NCBI GenBank assembly: GCA_000969725.1
Contig: JXSR01S011199.1
Direction: 5' to 3' (one strand)
DNA length: 21,679 bases
From: Ophiothrix spiculata
Lineage: Eukaryota; Echinodermata; Ophiuroidea; Amphilepidida; Ophiotrichidae
A program made the position numbers and the translations under genes. Every line of letters begins with the position of its first letter. The first letter of the stretch is position 1. The notes below the pieces were generated by a model that saw only the letters and a list, made by a program, of their open reading frames with translations, ran no database searches and was not told where the DNA came from. Of the stretch, positions 9,601 to 16,689 are shown piece by piece.

Positions 9601-12600
9601 TTTCTAATACCAACATCCCAAATAGAGTGTTTATAAATTGTTGGCTATCGTAACCATTCAGATCTAATTTGTATTCAAATGTATTTGTACATATTGCAGT
9701 TATTAGCAACATTTCGTATACAATGCACACACAACGTTCCTAATTGATGCATGACCCCGAGATATCTTCCCGTGTTTTGGGTATAGGAAAATAACTTGCC
9801 AAGATCGCTGTATCAAAACTAACCGGCCGATTTTTGTTGAACATTTACCATTTTGTTCATGATTTATTAAGCTTTCATGTGAACTAAAAAGACAAAAGGG
9901 CAAACCTGATTAGGTACATTTTGTAACAAGACCCCGGTCAGTACATTCGCTATGGAGTTTCGAAATAACAACTTTCATTGGCCCATCACGCTCGCATTCT
10001 TTAACCTATCAATTTTGAACACACATGTCAATCAAGATCATGAAATTCTCGTTCTCGTGATACCATACTCATTACCATACGATAATTTTTAAGACCTGAT
10101 AGAATACATTGAAAAAACACGTAGGCTTGTATTAGCAATGCAAATATCGCCGTGTAGCCAGGCCCCTGACACTTTATCCCCATATACTTCATAGCTCATT
10201 TGATTACCATTTCTCAATAGGCGCTGGTTAACGTTTCTTGGCTGATTGCGTGATCAGTGGCTCCAATTACAAAAATGAGGACGCATTATGAATAATCCTA
10301 CTCAAATAAATCCTGAGATTGCCCTTGATGTGTATTACGCCTTATTGAATGCAAGTTGTGCAGCATTCTTCAAAATGCGTCCTCGTCTTGTTCATCCTTC
10401 ATGTAAGACATCATGAAATTAGTCTAGCGTGAAACCGGTTATTAATACATGTATTGATTATTTACTGATGAGTCTTTTGAGCAGTCTAACTCATGAATAT
10501 TCGTTTTTGTCCACATACTACGCTATGATTGGGGCCGTGTTTTGAGCTTAGTGCAGTGTCATCTCTGTTACTCTGTGGTGTAGCGTGCAGTGGACGATAA
10601 CTGCAATTGATGCAAGTATTTTTGCGTGCAATATCCCTTCGTAACAAAAACGGATGTCTCTCAGGTTTAAGATACACGAGATTTACACATGGCCCGTATT
10701 CCAGAAAGGTGTTTAGCTAAATCAAGGTTTTATTTCTCGTCAACAGCACGACTCATTGAACTTTTCTGCTTGAAAGCTGTAATGATGCGTATCATTCCTG
10801 GACAGTTGATGCTCAGTTAAACAATGGTTTAGCAAAACATCTTTCTGGAATACGGGCCAATTTAAAGGAAAGTTCACCCAGAGTTCCAAATCTTTTGTTA
10901 ACAGTTAACCAAAATTTGACAGGTTTTCTGTTCTGATTCTATTAGTCGGTGTATCCCATTCATATCCATTTGGTTTTCCATTAAAAATATATAAAAGTTG
11001 TTACCTTCATTTAGGTAGGCGCGACTTGTCAGCACATCTTTGCGCCCGTCCCCGTTCATATCCATGAACTCTGCGCGATGATACCACCATTTATATTGTT
11101 CTTGGCTCTGATCTGGTGTTATGATGAATTTGTCGGCTATGAAAGAGTAGAAAATAATAGATATAACAAGAATACAAGAATCTTATTATTATTGTTTATT
11201 ATCTTTATACAGGTTGGCCCGTTGTTCTAACGCAGGGCCCTGTTAAAACATAATACTGATAACATAACATGTTAAAATGATAACATAAGTATAGAATTGA
11301 GTAAAAACACACTTTAAAATATCACATAACATATAGTGTCGACATAACCATGAAAAAAAAACCTCAGACCAATTAAAAATTACGTTCTTTAAGGAAATTG
11401 AATATAGCCTAAAAGTGTATATATTAACTCTTTTGTAACAAAAAACATTAAACATCAATAGTACATAATAAATAAGCAGTTGCAGTAACAGAAGTAAAAA
11501 CAAATTTAATATAAAGAGTGAAAATAAAACCATACGTTATTACACATTCAAACGAAATTATATAGTATGATTCAGCAACATTCATACACGTACTTCGGGT
11601 GTCACGTAGTCAATCAGAACTCAAGAATATAAGGAACGCGAAGTGCAATGAATTCATAATGCACTGCGCTCGTTGCGTTCCGGTTGTGCGTGGCGGGCGT
11701 TTAGGAATACAATAGTGTATGTTTGAATATTCCATTGTTTTGTCGGGTGATGATTAATTTAGTTTCGAGAAGTTTTGGAATTTGATGTTCATATTAAAGG
11801 CCTTATTTCTTTTCGCAAAAGATACAATATTATTTTCTGTCGTGTATGAATTTGATAAATAAATTTGCATTTCATTATGTTCGTAAAAAGAGACAAAATC
11901 AATGCACTTGCGGTAAATTTTGATTGCTGTCCAATGCACTCGGCGTCTACGGACATCGTGAATTGGACGCATCACATTGACTGCGCATGCATTGAGTTTG
12001 TTTCATTTCACTTGCGGTATGAAATGCGCATTTATTAACCTATAAACATTTCATTTTAATTCATACCTCTTTCTAATAGACCACTTTCGTATGTCCCATA
12101 ATGCATCTTGAAAGTACCACAAATACGGGACCTTGTGACGTAAATTGCCAAGTTGAGTTGTGCGCAATGCGCAGAACTTCTAATATGGTAGACTGAGCAG
12201 CCTACGTCACAAGGTCCCGTATTTGTTGTACTTTCAAGATGCATTATAGGACATACGGAAGTGGTCTATTAATTTCTTTTCAATTGCATCGCGACACTGG
12301 CGATGGTTTGAGGAATCGCAAACACATCGCAAACACTTCGGAGAGCATCGCTATTCTTCATTGGTGTGTCTAGGAGGGGGCTTTGGGTGCTGAAGCCGCC
12401 CGCACTTTGTTAAAATTCAAGCAAAATCAACCGATTTTGGATGTTTTTAGGCTTCAAGCTCCCCGCAAAATGCTGAAAGCCCCTCTAAGCTCCCCCCCCC
12501 CCCCCCCCCCCCCAGCAGGAAAATATCCTGGACACGTCGATGTTGTTTACGCATTAATGGTGCTTTCAAGATGCACTTGTAGTGTCTTTCCAATGCATCA

Positions 12601-15600
12601 CAAAAGCATTGGGATCATATTTGGACCAAGTTAGGCTTGGCTTGGAGACATATTTGATAAAAAACCGTGGTATGTAATTCAAATACACGGTTGCTCATAT
12701 AGTTGGAATAAAAATATTTTACCACTTTTTTATGTATAGGTCAATTTATGATGAAAATATCTGGAAACTTGTGTTGCTTTTGGTCAGATTTGATAGGTAA
12801 TCTTGTCGGGTGTGAAATGGAACTCCGAATGTGATAATTTTGTTCATGTACTGGTAAGGGGCTAACAACAAAAATGGGTCAAAAACGTGATTTTTAGGTC
12901 CAATTTCATTTGACCCCGCCTTGTTCAAGGTCACTTTTCTACTCAAATTGAATGGTCATGTGGAATGTTTATCTGTAGTAGAGTGATAAGCAGGTGGTTG
13001 AATGTCTTTGTCACGCTTGACTGAACCAAGAAAAGTGGTAACAGTATTTGTATTCCAATTATATGAGCAACCGTGTATAATAGCTGATTTTGTAGACCTT
13101 AAGGATTATTGAACTCTTTTGTGGGCCTACTGTTACCTGGTATGTCATCAAAATGCTTAGTTGTATTAACGAAGACTATTTTGCCATCGTCTTTCCCTGG
13201 CGGTAAGAATCCAACCGCACACCACCACAAATTATCCACGCCTAGTACATCACCTACATCGAGCAGAGGGTAAAATATATAGTAAATAAATTAATAAAAT
13301 AACTTTTTTACTCATTTGTATACCTTTTAGAAAACTCAGCACAACAATCTACATTTTGTTCGTTTTCTTTAATTGAAAATGTCCTTCGTAACACCTCGAT
13401 ACAAAGCACAACTACTATAGCTATCTTGATATTTATGAAGAGCATCAGAGATCCGTGGCTCTGTCCTACGATTACACATACGCATGTGCGCAGAGTACTG
13501 ACGCCCATGTAGTCATAGTCTAGATTTAAAGTGGCTTACGAAGATGCGTATTGATCTGGACTTGCACTCCTGTGTGGACAGCCAAACAATATTTAGCAAA
13601 CATAACTTTGAAGGCATAAGCCACCAAAGTGAAATTCAGCTTTCCTCAACATCTAATGATTTTGTTGCATTTTTGAAAGTACTTCAAACTACTAACTTAA
13701 CTATTCATGTTGAACTTGAACATTAAATTTTATAGTAAAACACACAATCATTTGTACCTTGAATTTTTTATTCTCCGGAGAATGAAAAATTCATTGATAG
13801 TATTTCTAAACTTCTTTGTTACTAACAATGTATTTTAGTGAAGAGATCCAGTTGTTAAGTACACTCTTAGAAAGGAAGGATCAAATATGAGACAAAAAGG
13901 ATCAATTTTGATTCTTTTTAGGTATCAAATATGAGCTTACCCTTTAAGGATCAATAAGGATCACAATTCTTGATCCGAAAAAAGGATCAAATATTTCTTA
14001 TAAAAAAGATCTGCCTAAAAACATCTCACTGAAGTGACCCTAGCAGGGTTTGAACTCACGCCGCACGCACACCATGTTATTATGAGACCAACGCTCTAAC
14101 CACTCGGCCACGCCGGACAGGCAGATGTCAAGTGTTGTGAAATCATCGTATTTATACCATGTATACATTCCCGGCTATGTAGTGGATATGGGTGTACTCA
14201 AATATGAAACAAAAGATCACGTTAGATCCAAACGCGGTATCAAATATATCAAAATATATCCTTTCCGTATCAAAGTTATCCAGAAATACGGATCAAAACT
14301 TTGATATTGTAATCAAAGAGGATCAAAATAAAATGATCCTAAAACCGGATCAAAAATGATCCTGGTGAATTTGATCCATTTGTATATATTGATCCGAAAA
14401 AGAATCAAAACGATCCATGTTGGATCAAAAGTGATCCTTAAAGGATCAAAATAAAATGATCGGGAAAACTACTCGTATATTTGATCCCGGCCTTCTAAGA
14501 GTGTATATTTTAGCCTTCTTAATGAATAATGCTCACTTTAATATCAATTGCCGTATATTTGGAATCTCAGACTTAATAAAAATTAGAAACACTGCTTTTA
14601 GAACCCCAAGAAGTGAATCTTTTTAGAGCAAGTGATATGATTTTGTTTGTTTGTTTGTTTGTTTTGATGCTATAGAGGGTTTGTACGTTGCACAAGACCA
14701 CCGCCATCTTGGTAGGGTCGGAGTAATTTGTGATGTAACAAGACATGACATAGGCTGTGACTTTAGATAGACTTCCAATCTTGACTTGAAAATTAAACTT
14801 CATAAATATACTGTATCATTAGTTATTATTTGGACCTTGTAACGTGATACTGCTAAAAGGTTATTATGTGACGGGATTTTTTGTTTGCCGGCCCATGAAA
14901 ATGACGTTGTGAGTACGACGACGTGACGTACAAACCCTCTATTAAAGGCATTAACCACGTTTACAAATTTGAAGTTCAACTTTCCTCTACACTCAGTAAT
15001 CTTATTTTATTTTGTGAAAATACTTACAAACTCAAATCTGTAACCATTCCTGTTGAAATTTAATATTTAAACAAAAAAGATGATTATACCTGCTTTGAAT
15101 TAAATTATCGCCGGCGTTAATTTAATTCAGAGGTTTTTAGGTAAAAATTATTGGAATTCTTAAAATCGACACTTCTTTCGTGTCCAAAATATTTTAGTGA
15201 AATGTACATTTGTTTTGATATACGACCTCCTAAAGAATAATAATTTATATTTATATCAACAAGAACACCTTATAATTAAATATTAGGGAAATAGAAACAT
15301 TAACATCGTAATTCTGCGGACCAATTGTCGGAACTTTTTTGTTTTTTGTTTGTTTTAATTCATATCATGCCTTTTCTTGATTCAAAATAGTTTTCACGAG
15401 TTTTCATACCCATGTGGAGCCAAGGCTGATACCTTTAAGGTCTTTCTTTGAATTAAATAAGTTTTCACAAGTTTGCATACCCAAGTGGATTATGGATATT
15501 GGCCGATGCCTTTAATACACATTTTAGCCAAATATTTTAGGAGCGTTAAGAAAGAACATTTTTATTTTGAATATGTTTGGCTTGATTTAGCCAATAAGCT

Positions 15601-16689
15601 AACTTCCAAAGTGGCTTTATAGAACATGTTTAACATGTTTAAGGTTATTTTCATTTAAGTAAATTTGGAGAAAAAAATGTGCTTCATTCATATTATAACA
15701 GTGCTTCACTGACAAAATTCCGCTCTTCCTTACTGATGTCAAAGAAGGTATATTGTCCTACAATAATGAATATAATTGCCATTGCCACTCACAAATCATC
15801 ACTGGGCATTGATCATCACTTCCTTTTGTATGGCGGCACACCACAAAATAGCTCCCCATTGACTTACTGTACAAAATGGCTTCCACAAGACACCCGGGAA
15901 CTCATTAAAAAAGCAACTGGTTTCTTCAACATTGGCTTTTCTTAATTGATTATGATCTCTTTTAACAAAAAATGATGAAAAATATATACCATCAAGGAAA
16001 AATTTTCGAGATACATTGCGTTGAAGGTAATAACGCCACATCACTGAGAGCCACACTTCGTATTTCCCATTTTTTTTTTTTTTTAATTAGCCTTAAAAGT
16101 TTACCAAAGTACTCTGGAGATCAAATATCATCAAAAACACTTTAAATAAACCTAATTCCATGATTAGATCAAAAAATGCACTAAACAAATTGCCCTTCTA
16201 CACTTTTTGAGGTCCTCATTTAAGAAGGGCGGTCAATTTTGCCGATTTTAGAAACACCGGATAGCGGCGCCAGTTTATTTAGTGTAGTGGACCCGTATGG
16301 GATTACAACTGTTAATTGAGACTATTTAGACCAATACTGTGACAATTTCACTTACTCGGTACTTCACCTTCCTCGTTTGGCCATGGGAAACCTTCTTCTG
16401 ACGTCATCAGGGTTTGAAGCTCATTGGGGTCGATTGGTATACCACTTTTCAAGTCCTCTACTTTATTTGGAATATCCATAATAACAGACACCTTATCCGG
16501 GTTAAGGCCGCCACTAAAACTGCTGATTACTAAGTCATCTTTAAAAGAAGCTGAATTCCATAGAATATGTGCGAATGCTGGATTTGTAACGGCTGTGCTA
16601 CCCAGCGATCTTGGTGGATCCAAAGAAAGGCTACTGCAGATTAATGCTAGAAGCAGGGACGCGGTATAGAACGTTGGTACCTTCATCAC
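3183..16689 (-). CDS. Secreted FG-GAP/VCBS repeat (beta-propeller-like) protein, 8 exons, 447 aa
   Basis: Coding exons on the minus strand are 16689-16356, 13253-13137, 11136-11005, 8889-8680, 7816-7734, 5643-5591, 4430-4254 and 3420-3183. Every junction is GT..AG, the phases (1,1,1,1,0,2,2) match across each intron, and the total is 1344 nt including the TAA. Residues 1-22 or so form a signal peptide (two Met, one Lys, then LLLALICSSLS). Acidic loops DMNGDGRKD (176-184), DLNGDDKLD (295-303) and DVDGNGYPE (419-427) follow the DxNxDGxxD pattern of calcium-binding FG-GAP/VCBS repeats. SGDDDG (377-382) is another acidic turn. Tryptophan-rich strands such as KWWYHR and NLWWCAVGF suit a propeller fold. 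Sequons are at N141 (NTT) and N313 (NGS). After signal cleavage only Cys123 remains, so no internal disulfide is possible. The C-terminus VYTFNPEN is short, with no membrane segment or GPI-like tail. I infer an extracellular or secretory-pathway protein that may bind calcium and a ligand. No enzyme motif is recognised and the function is unknown. The exon model is strong; the exact family name is less so. Confidence 0.88.
3488..3609 (+). mobile_element. LINE 3'-end fragment
   Basis: The segment contains a GGTCTCATGGGAGACC hairpin, then TTAAAACCCTGAATAAA, followed directly by a trinucleotide array. A GTCTC..GAGAC hairpin with a CCCTGAATAAA ending and a microsatellite tail is typical of severely 5'-truncated CR1/L2-type insertions. 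It lies in intron 7, antisense to the gene. Confidence 0.45.
3610..3684 (+). repeat. (ACT)25 microsatellite
   Basis: It consists of 25 uninterrupted ACT units (75 bp) in intron 7, directly after the LINE 3' end. The perfect array suggests it is recent and length-polymorphic. On the minus strand it gives a spurious poly-serine frame. Confidence 0.97.
3685..4253. other. Remainder of intron 7, nothing recognised
   Basis: AT-rich sequence with a 9-T run near 3770. No gene or repeat was recognised beyond the elements listed separately. Confidence 0.4.
4254..4430 (-). CDS. Exon 7 of the VCBS-like protein gene
   Basis: The exon is 177 nt, residues 310-368 plus two bases, phase 2 to phase 2. The acceptor is ATCTTCCAG/CGATAA and the donor TCAAG/GTAGGT. 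It encodes SDKNGSLVAYEIP, then GWTRHTLRTGF and a GNGAPG turn before VFYPN. It contains the N313 sequon. The terminal repeat of a small transposable element ends about 25 nt upstream of the acceptor. Confidence 0.87.
4456..4638. mobile_element. Short TIR element with ACAGGGTGT-type ends
   Basis: The left end TACAGGGTGTATCAAAAA and the complement of the right end, TACACAGGGCGTGTCTAAAA, form imperfect terminal inverted repeats around about 150 bp of AT-rich non-coding DNA. Ends of this kind are widespread in mariner-like MITEs of animals. It lies in intron 6, and its left end is 24 nt from the exon 7 acceptor. Confidence 0.5.
4662..5310. repeat. Three copies of a ~24-nt motif in intron 6
   Basis: AGTGGAAGAAGTGGTCAAGT occurs at 4662-4689 within GACCTTAGTGG..., with two differences at 5088-5110, and inverted at 5283-5310. 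The outer two share 28 positions nearly exactly, so 4662-5310 may be a TIR-bounded element. The interior has no ORF with recognisable motifs. Confidence 0.55.
5591..5643 (-). CDS. Exon 6: 53-nt exon with second calcium loop
   Basis: This very short exon covers residues 293-309 plus two bases. The acceptor is ATCACAG/CTTACC and the donor AACAG/GTATGG. It encodes LTDLNGDDKLDLLVSIN, in which DLNGDDKLD is a DxNxDxxxD loop followed by the usual hydrophobic strand. Phase continuity on both sides and the motif make it reliable despite its size. Confidence 0.85.
5644..7590. other. Most of intron 5, no gene seen
   Basis: AT-rich, with a short CA run near 6306-6320 and a perfect 10-bp-stem hairpin at 7062-7084 (AAAAATCTGT, CTA loop, ACAGATTTTT). 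Open frames here show no family features. Confidence 0.4.
7596..7702 (+). repeat. C/A-rich low-complexity tract (G-rich on the gene strand)
   Basis: The plus strand is runs of CCCC and CACA. On the transcribed sense (minus) strand of the gene this gives many GGG and GGGG runs (for example GGGGGTAGGGTGG and GGGGTTGGGG) starting about 30 nt after the exon 5 donor. Runs like these can form G-quadruplexes or act as intronic G-run splicing enhancers. That is inference. Confidence 0.75.
7734..7816 (-). CDS. Exon 5 of the VCBS-like protein gene
   Basis: The exon is 83 nt, residues 265-292, entering phase 1 and leaving phase 0. The acceptor is CTTGTAG/CTGG and the donor CACG/GTAAGA. It encodes PGGSWTDPSTIQHLIVSS and then a short linker to the next calcium loop. 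It is too short to be an obvious open frame and was found from splice sites and phase. Confidence 0.82.
7817..8679. other. Intron 4; half of a TIR end near 8503-8555
   Basis: Most of this intron is unassigned. CACACCCTGTATA at 8546-8556, read on the minus strand, gives TACAGGGTGTG, like the end of the 4456-4638 element, but I could not find the partner end. No gene is seen. Confidence 0.35.
8680..8889 (-). CDS. Exon 4 of the VCBS-like protein gene
   Basis: The exon is 210 nt, residues 195-264, phase 1 to phase 1. The acceptor is CATGCAAG/CTGGG and the donor GAAC/GTGAGT. It encodes AQMVWFEQP, a tryptophan-containing strand, then YDVIISTQYF and LVLSWIE, alternating hydrophobic strands that suit propeller blades. 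The frame stays open further upstream to an ATG, but that segment is intronic because phase continuity needs the acceptor at 8890-8891. Confidence 0.87.
9441..9648 (+). repeat. Two-copy tandem duplication, ~103-bp unit
   Basis: AAAAACAACACGCGGTGTCA starts unit 1 at 9441, and AAAAACAACACGCAGTGTCA starts unit 2 at 9544. Both continue through AAGGAC, TTTTAAT, TGTGTCTTT, CTAATACCAAC, CCCAAATA and GTGTTTATAAAT. The units differ by substitutions and small indels, so the duplication is not brand new. It lies in intron 3. Confidence 0.85.
9649..10274. other. Middle of intron 3, nothing recognised
   Basis: No motif-bearing ORF, repeat pair or RNA gene was seen in this stretch. Confidence 0.35.
10275..10385. 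repeat. Small inverted repeat, ~22-bp arms
   Basis: TGAGGACGCATTATGAATAAT on the left pairs with ATTCTTCAAAATGCGTCCTC on the right, with about 65 bp between. It may be a small TIR element. No target duplication is obvious. Confidence 0.45.
10690..10859. mobile_element. MITE with TGGCCCGTATTCCAG ends
   Basis: The left end TGGCCCGTATTCCAGAAAGG, then TGTTTAGCTAAA, is repeated inverted at the right end (TTTAGCAAAACATC, then TTTCTGGAATACGGGCCA). The total is about 170 bp with arms of about 34 bp. It is non-coding and lies in intron 3, about 145 bp downstream of the exon 3 donor. Confidence 0.7.
11005..11136 (-). CDS. Exon 3: canonical calcium-loop repeat
   Basis: The exon is 132 nt, residues 151-194, phase 1 to phase 1. 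The acceptor is TTTCATAG/CCGAC and the donor GAAG/GTAACA. It carries KWWYHRAEFMDMNGDGRKD, in which D176, N178, D180 and D184 occupy the DxNxDGxxD positions expected of an FG-GAP/VCBS calcium site. This is the clearest family signature in the window. Confidence 0.9.
11175..11245 (-). mobile_element. Possible LINE 3' tail
   Basis: The minus strand reads GGGCCAACCTGTATAAAG, ATAATAAACAAT, then AATAATAAG. This resembles the 3' UTR end of a 5'-truncated LINE with a short A/T-rich repeat tail. Only the tail is recognisable. Confidence 0.3.
11600..12011 (-). repeat. Unnamed ~430-bp interspersed repeat, copy B
   Basis: It matches 745-1182 in inverted orientation. Shared blocks are TTGCGTTCCGGTT, CATTGTTTTGTCGGGTGAT, and the far end (on the minus strand) GTGAAATGAAACAAACTCAA. 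It contains an internal foldback around GGAACGCGAAGTGCA and TGCACTGCGCTCGTTGCGTT. No ORF is evident. It lies in intron 2. Confidence 0.6.
12074..12271. mobile_element. Foldback MITE with ~68-bp near-identical arms
   Basis: The left arm from ATAGACCACTTTCGTATGTC to GGGACCTTGTGACGTA pairs with the right arm from TACGTCACAAGGTCCC to ACGGAAGTGGTCTAT. I count only about three mismatches over about 68 bp, with roughly 58 bp of loop. TA flanks both ends (12074-12075 and 12270-12271). The arm similarity suggests recent insertion. It lies in intron 2. Confidence 0.85.
12492..12513 (+). repeat. 22-base poly-C run
   Basis: It is an uninterrupted C homopolymer in intron 2. Its length is likely uncertain in any assembly. 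Confidence 0.95.
12684..13077. mobile_element. TA-flanked TIR element, ~390 bp
   Basis: The left end CACGGTTGCTCATATAGTTG, GAATAAAAATATT, TACCACTTTT pairs with the right end AAAAGTGGTAACAGTATTTG, TATTCCAATT, ATATGAGCAACCGTG. The arms are about 48 bp. TA lies immediately outside both CACGG ends (12684-12685 and 13076-13077). The interior contains no transposase frame, so it is non-autonomous. It ends about 60 bp from the exon 2 donor. Confidence 0.8.
13137..13253 (-). CDS. Exon 2 of the VCBS-like protein gene
   Basis: The exon is 117 nt, residues 112-150, phase 1 to phase 1. The acceptor is GATGTAG/GTGATG and the donor CCAG/GTAACA. It encodes DNLWWCAVGFLPPGKDDGK and then the NTT glycosylation sequon. 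It contains the only cysteine of the mature protein. Its length is a multiple of three, so skipping it would keep frame. Confidence 0.85.
13254..13859. other. Start of intron 1 near exon 2, nothing recognised
   Basis: I see a TTCTCCGGAGAA palindrome at about 13772 but no gene or element. Confidence 0.35.
13862..14503. mobile_element. 642-bp TA-flanked TIR element rich in GGATCA motifs
   Basis: The left end CACTCTTAGAAAGGAAGGAT and the complement of the right end, CACTCTTAGAAGGCCGGGAT, are inverted repeats flanked by TA (13860-13861 and 14504-14505). Fifteen or more GGATCA/TGATCC motifs are spread through both halves in both orientations. A tRNA-like segment lies inside at 14034-14118. No transposase frame is present, so any movement would depend on a Tc1/mariner-type enzyme elsewhere (inference from the TA). 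Confidence 0.75.
14034..14118 (-). tRNA. tRNA-like pseudogene inside the TIR element
   Basis: The minus strand has an A box TGGCCGAGTGG (14110-14100), a TTAGAGCG D-arm end, a CTCATAA anticodon-loop-like segment, and a B box GTTCAAACCC (14055-14046) at normal spacing. The anticodon and acceptor stems pair poorly and a class II-like long variable region would be needed, so it is not a working tRNA by eye. An ATCTGCCT/AGGCAGAT inverted repeat brackets it (14009-14016 and 14119-14126). It could be a decayed tRNA gene or a tRNA-derived SINE head. Confidence 0.6.
14641..14665 (+). repeat. (TTTG)n microsatellite
   Basis: A short run of TTTG units immediately precedes the next TIR element. Confidence 0.85.
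14673..14941. mobile_element. TA-flanked MITE with GAGGGTTTGTACGT ends
   Basis: GAGGGTTTGTACGT at the left and ACGTACAAACCCTC at the right are perfect 14-bp inverted repeats, and TA lies outside each. The interior is about 240 bp, non-coding, with repeated GACG tetramers near the right end. It lies in intron 1. Confidence 0.75.
14942..16355. other. Intron 1 near exon 1: palindrome and tandem duplication
   Basis: No gene is seen. A loopless 34-bp palindrome with one mismatch lies at 15096-15129. A diverged direct duplication of about 75 bp lies at 15368-15515 (AGTTTTCACGAGTTTTCATA and AGTTTTCACAAGTTTGCATA blocks, each ending in CCTTTAA). A 15-T run is at 16070-16084. The two opposing frames at 15679-16056 show no family motif. 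Confidence 0.5.
15368..15515 (+). repeat. Diverged two-copy tandem duplication, ~75-bp unit
   Basis: Unit 1 has AAAATAGTTTTCACGAG, CATACCCATGTGGA, GGCTGATACCTTTAA. Unit 2 has AAATAAGTTTTCACAAG, CATACCCAAGTGGA, GGCCGATGCCTTTAA. The units differ by several substitutions and an indel. Confidence 0.7.
16356..16689 (-). CDS. Exon 1: signal peptide and N-terminal region
   Basis: The exon encodes residues 1-111 plus one base. Translation starts at the tandem ATGATG, the first Met before the hydrophobic stretch FYTASLLLALICSSLSL, a typical signal peptide probably cleaved near the SLS. The mature start is proline-rich (DPPRSLG) and continues into strand-like sequence (HILWNSASF, DDLVISSFSGG). The donor is CCGA/GTAAGT, leaving phase 1. 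Confidence 0.88.

Noticed and set aside
11243-11533. Minus-strand 96-codon hydrophobic frame
   Set aside because: Leucine and phenylalanine runs follow from T-rich DNA beside a LINE-like tail. No family match or start support.
14034-14118. A functional tRNA-Met or tRNA-Ser/Leu gene
   Set aside because: A and B boxes are good, but the anticodon and acceptor stems do not pair properly and it is embedded in a transposable element, so I call it tRNA-like only.
15679-16056. Two opposing frames of 85-88 codons in intron 1
   Set aside because: They overlap on both strands, lie inside intron 1, and show no splice support or motif.
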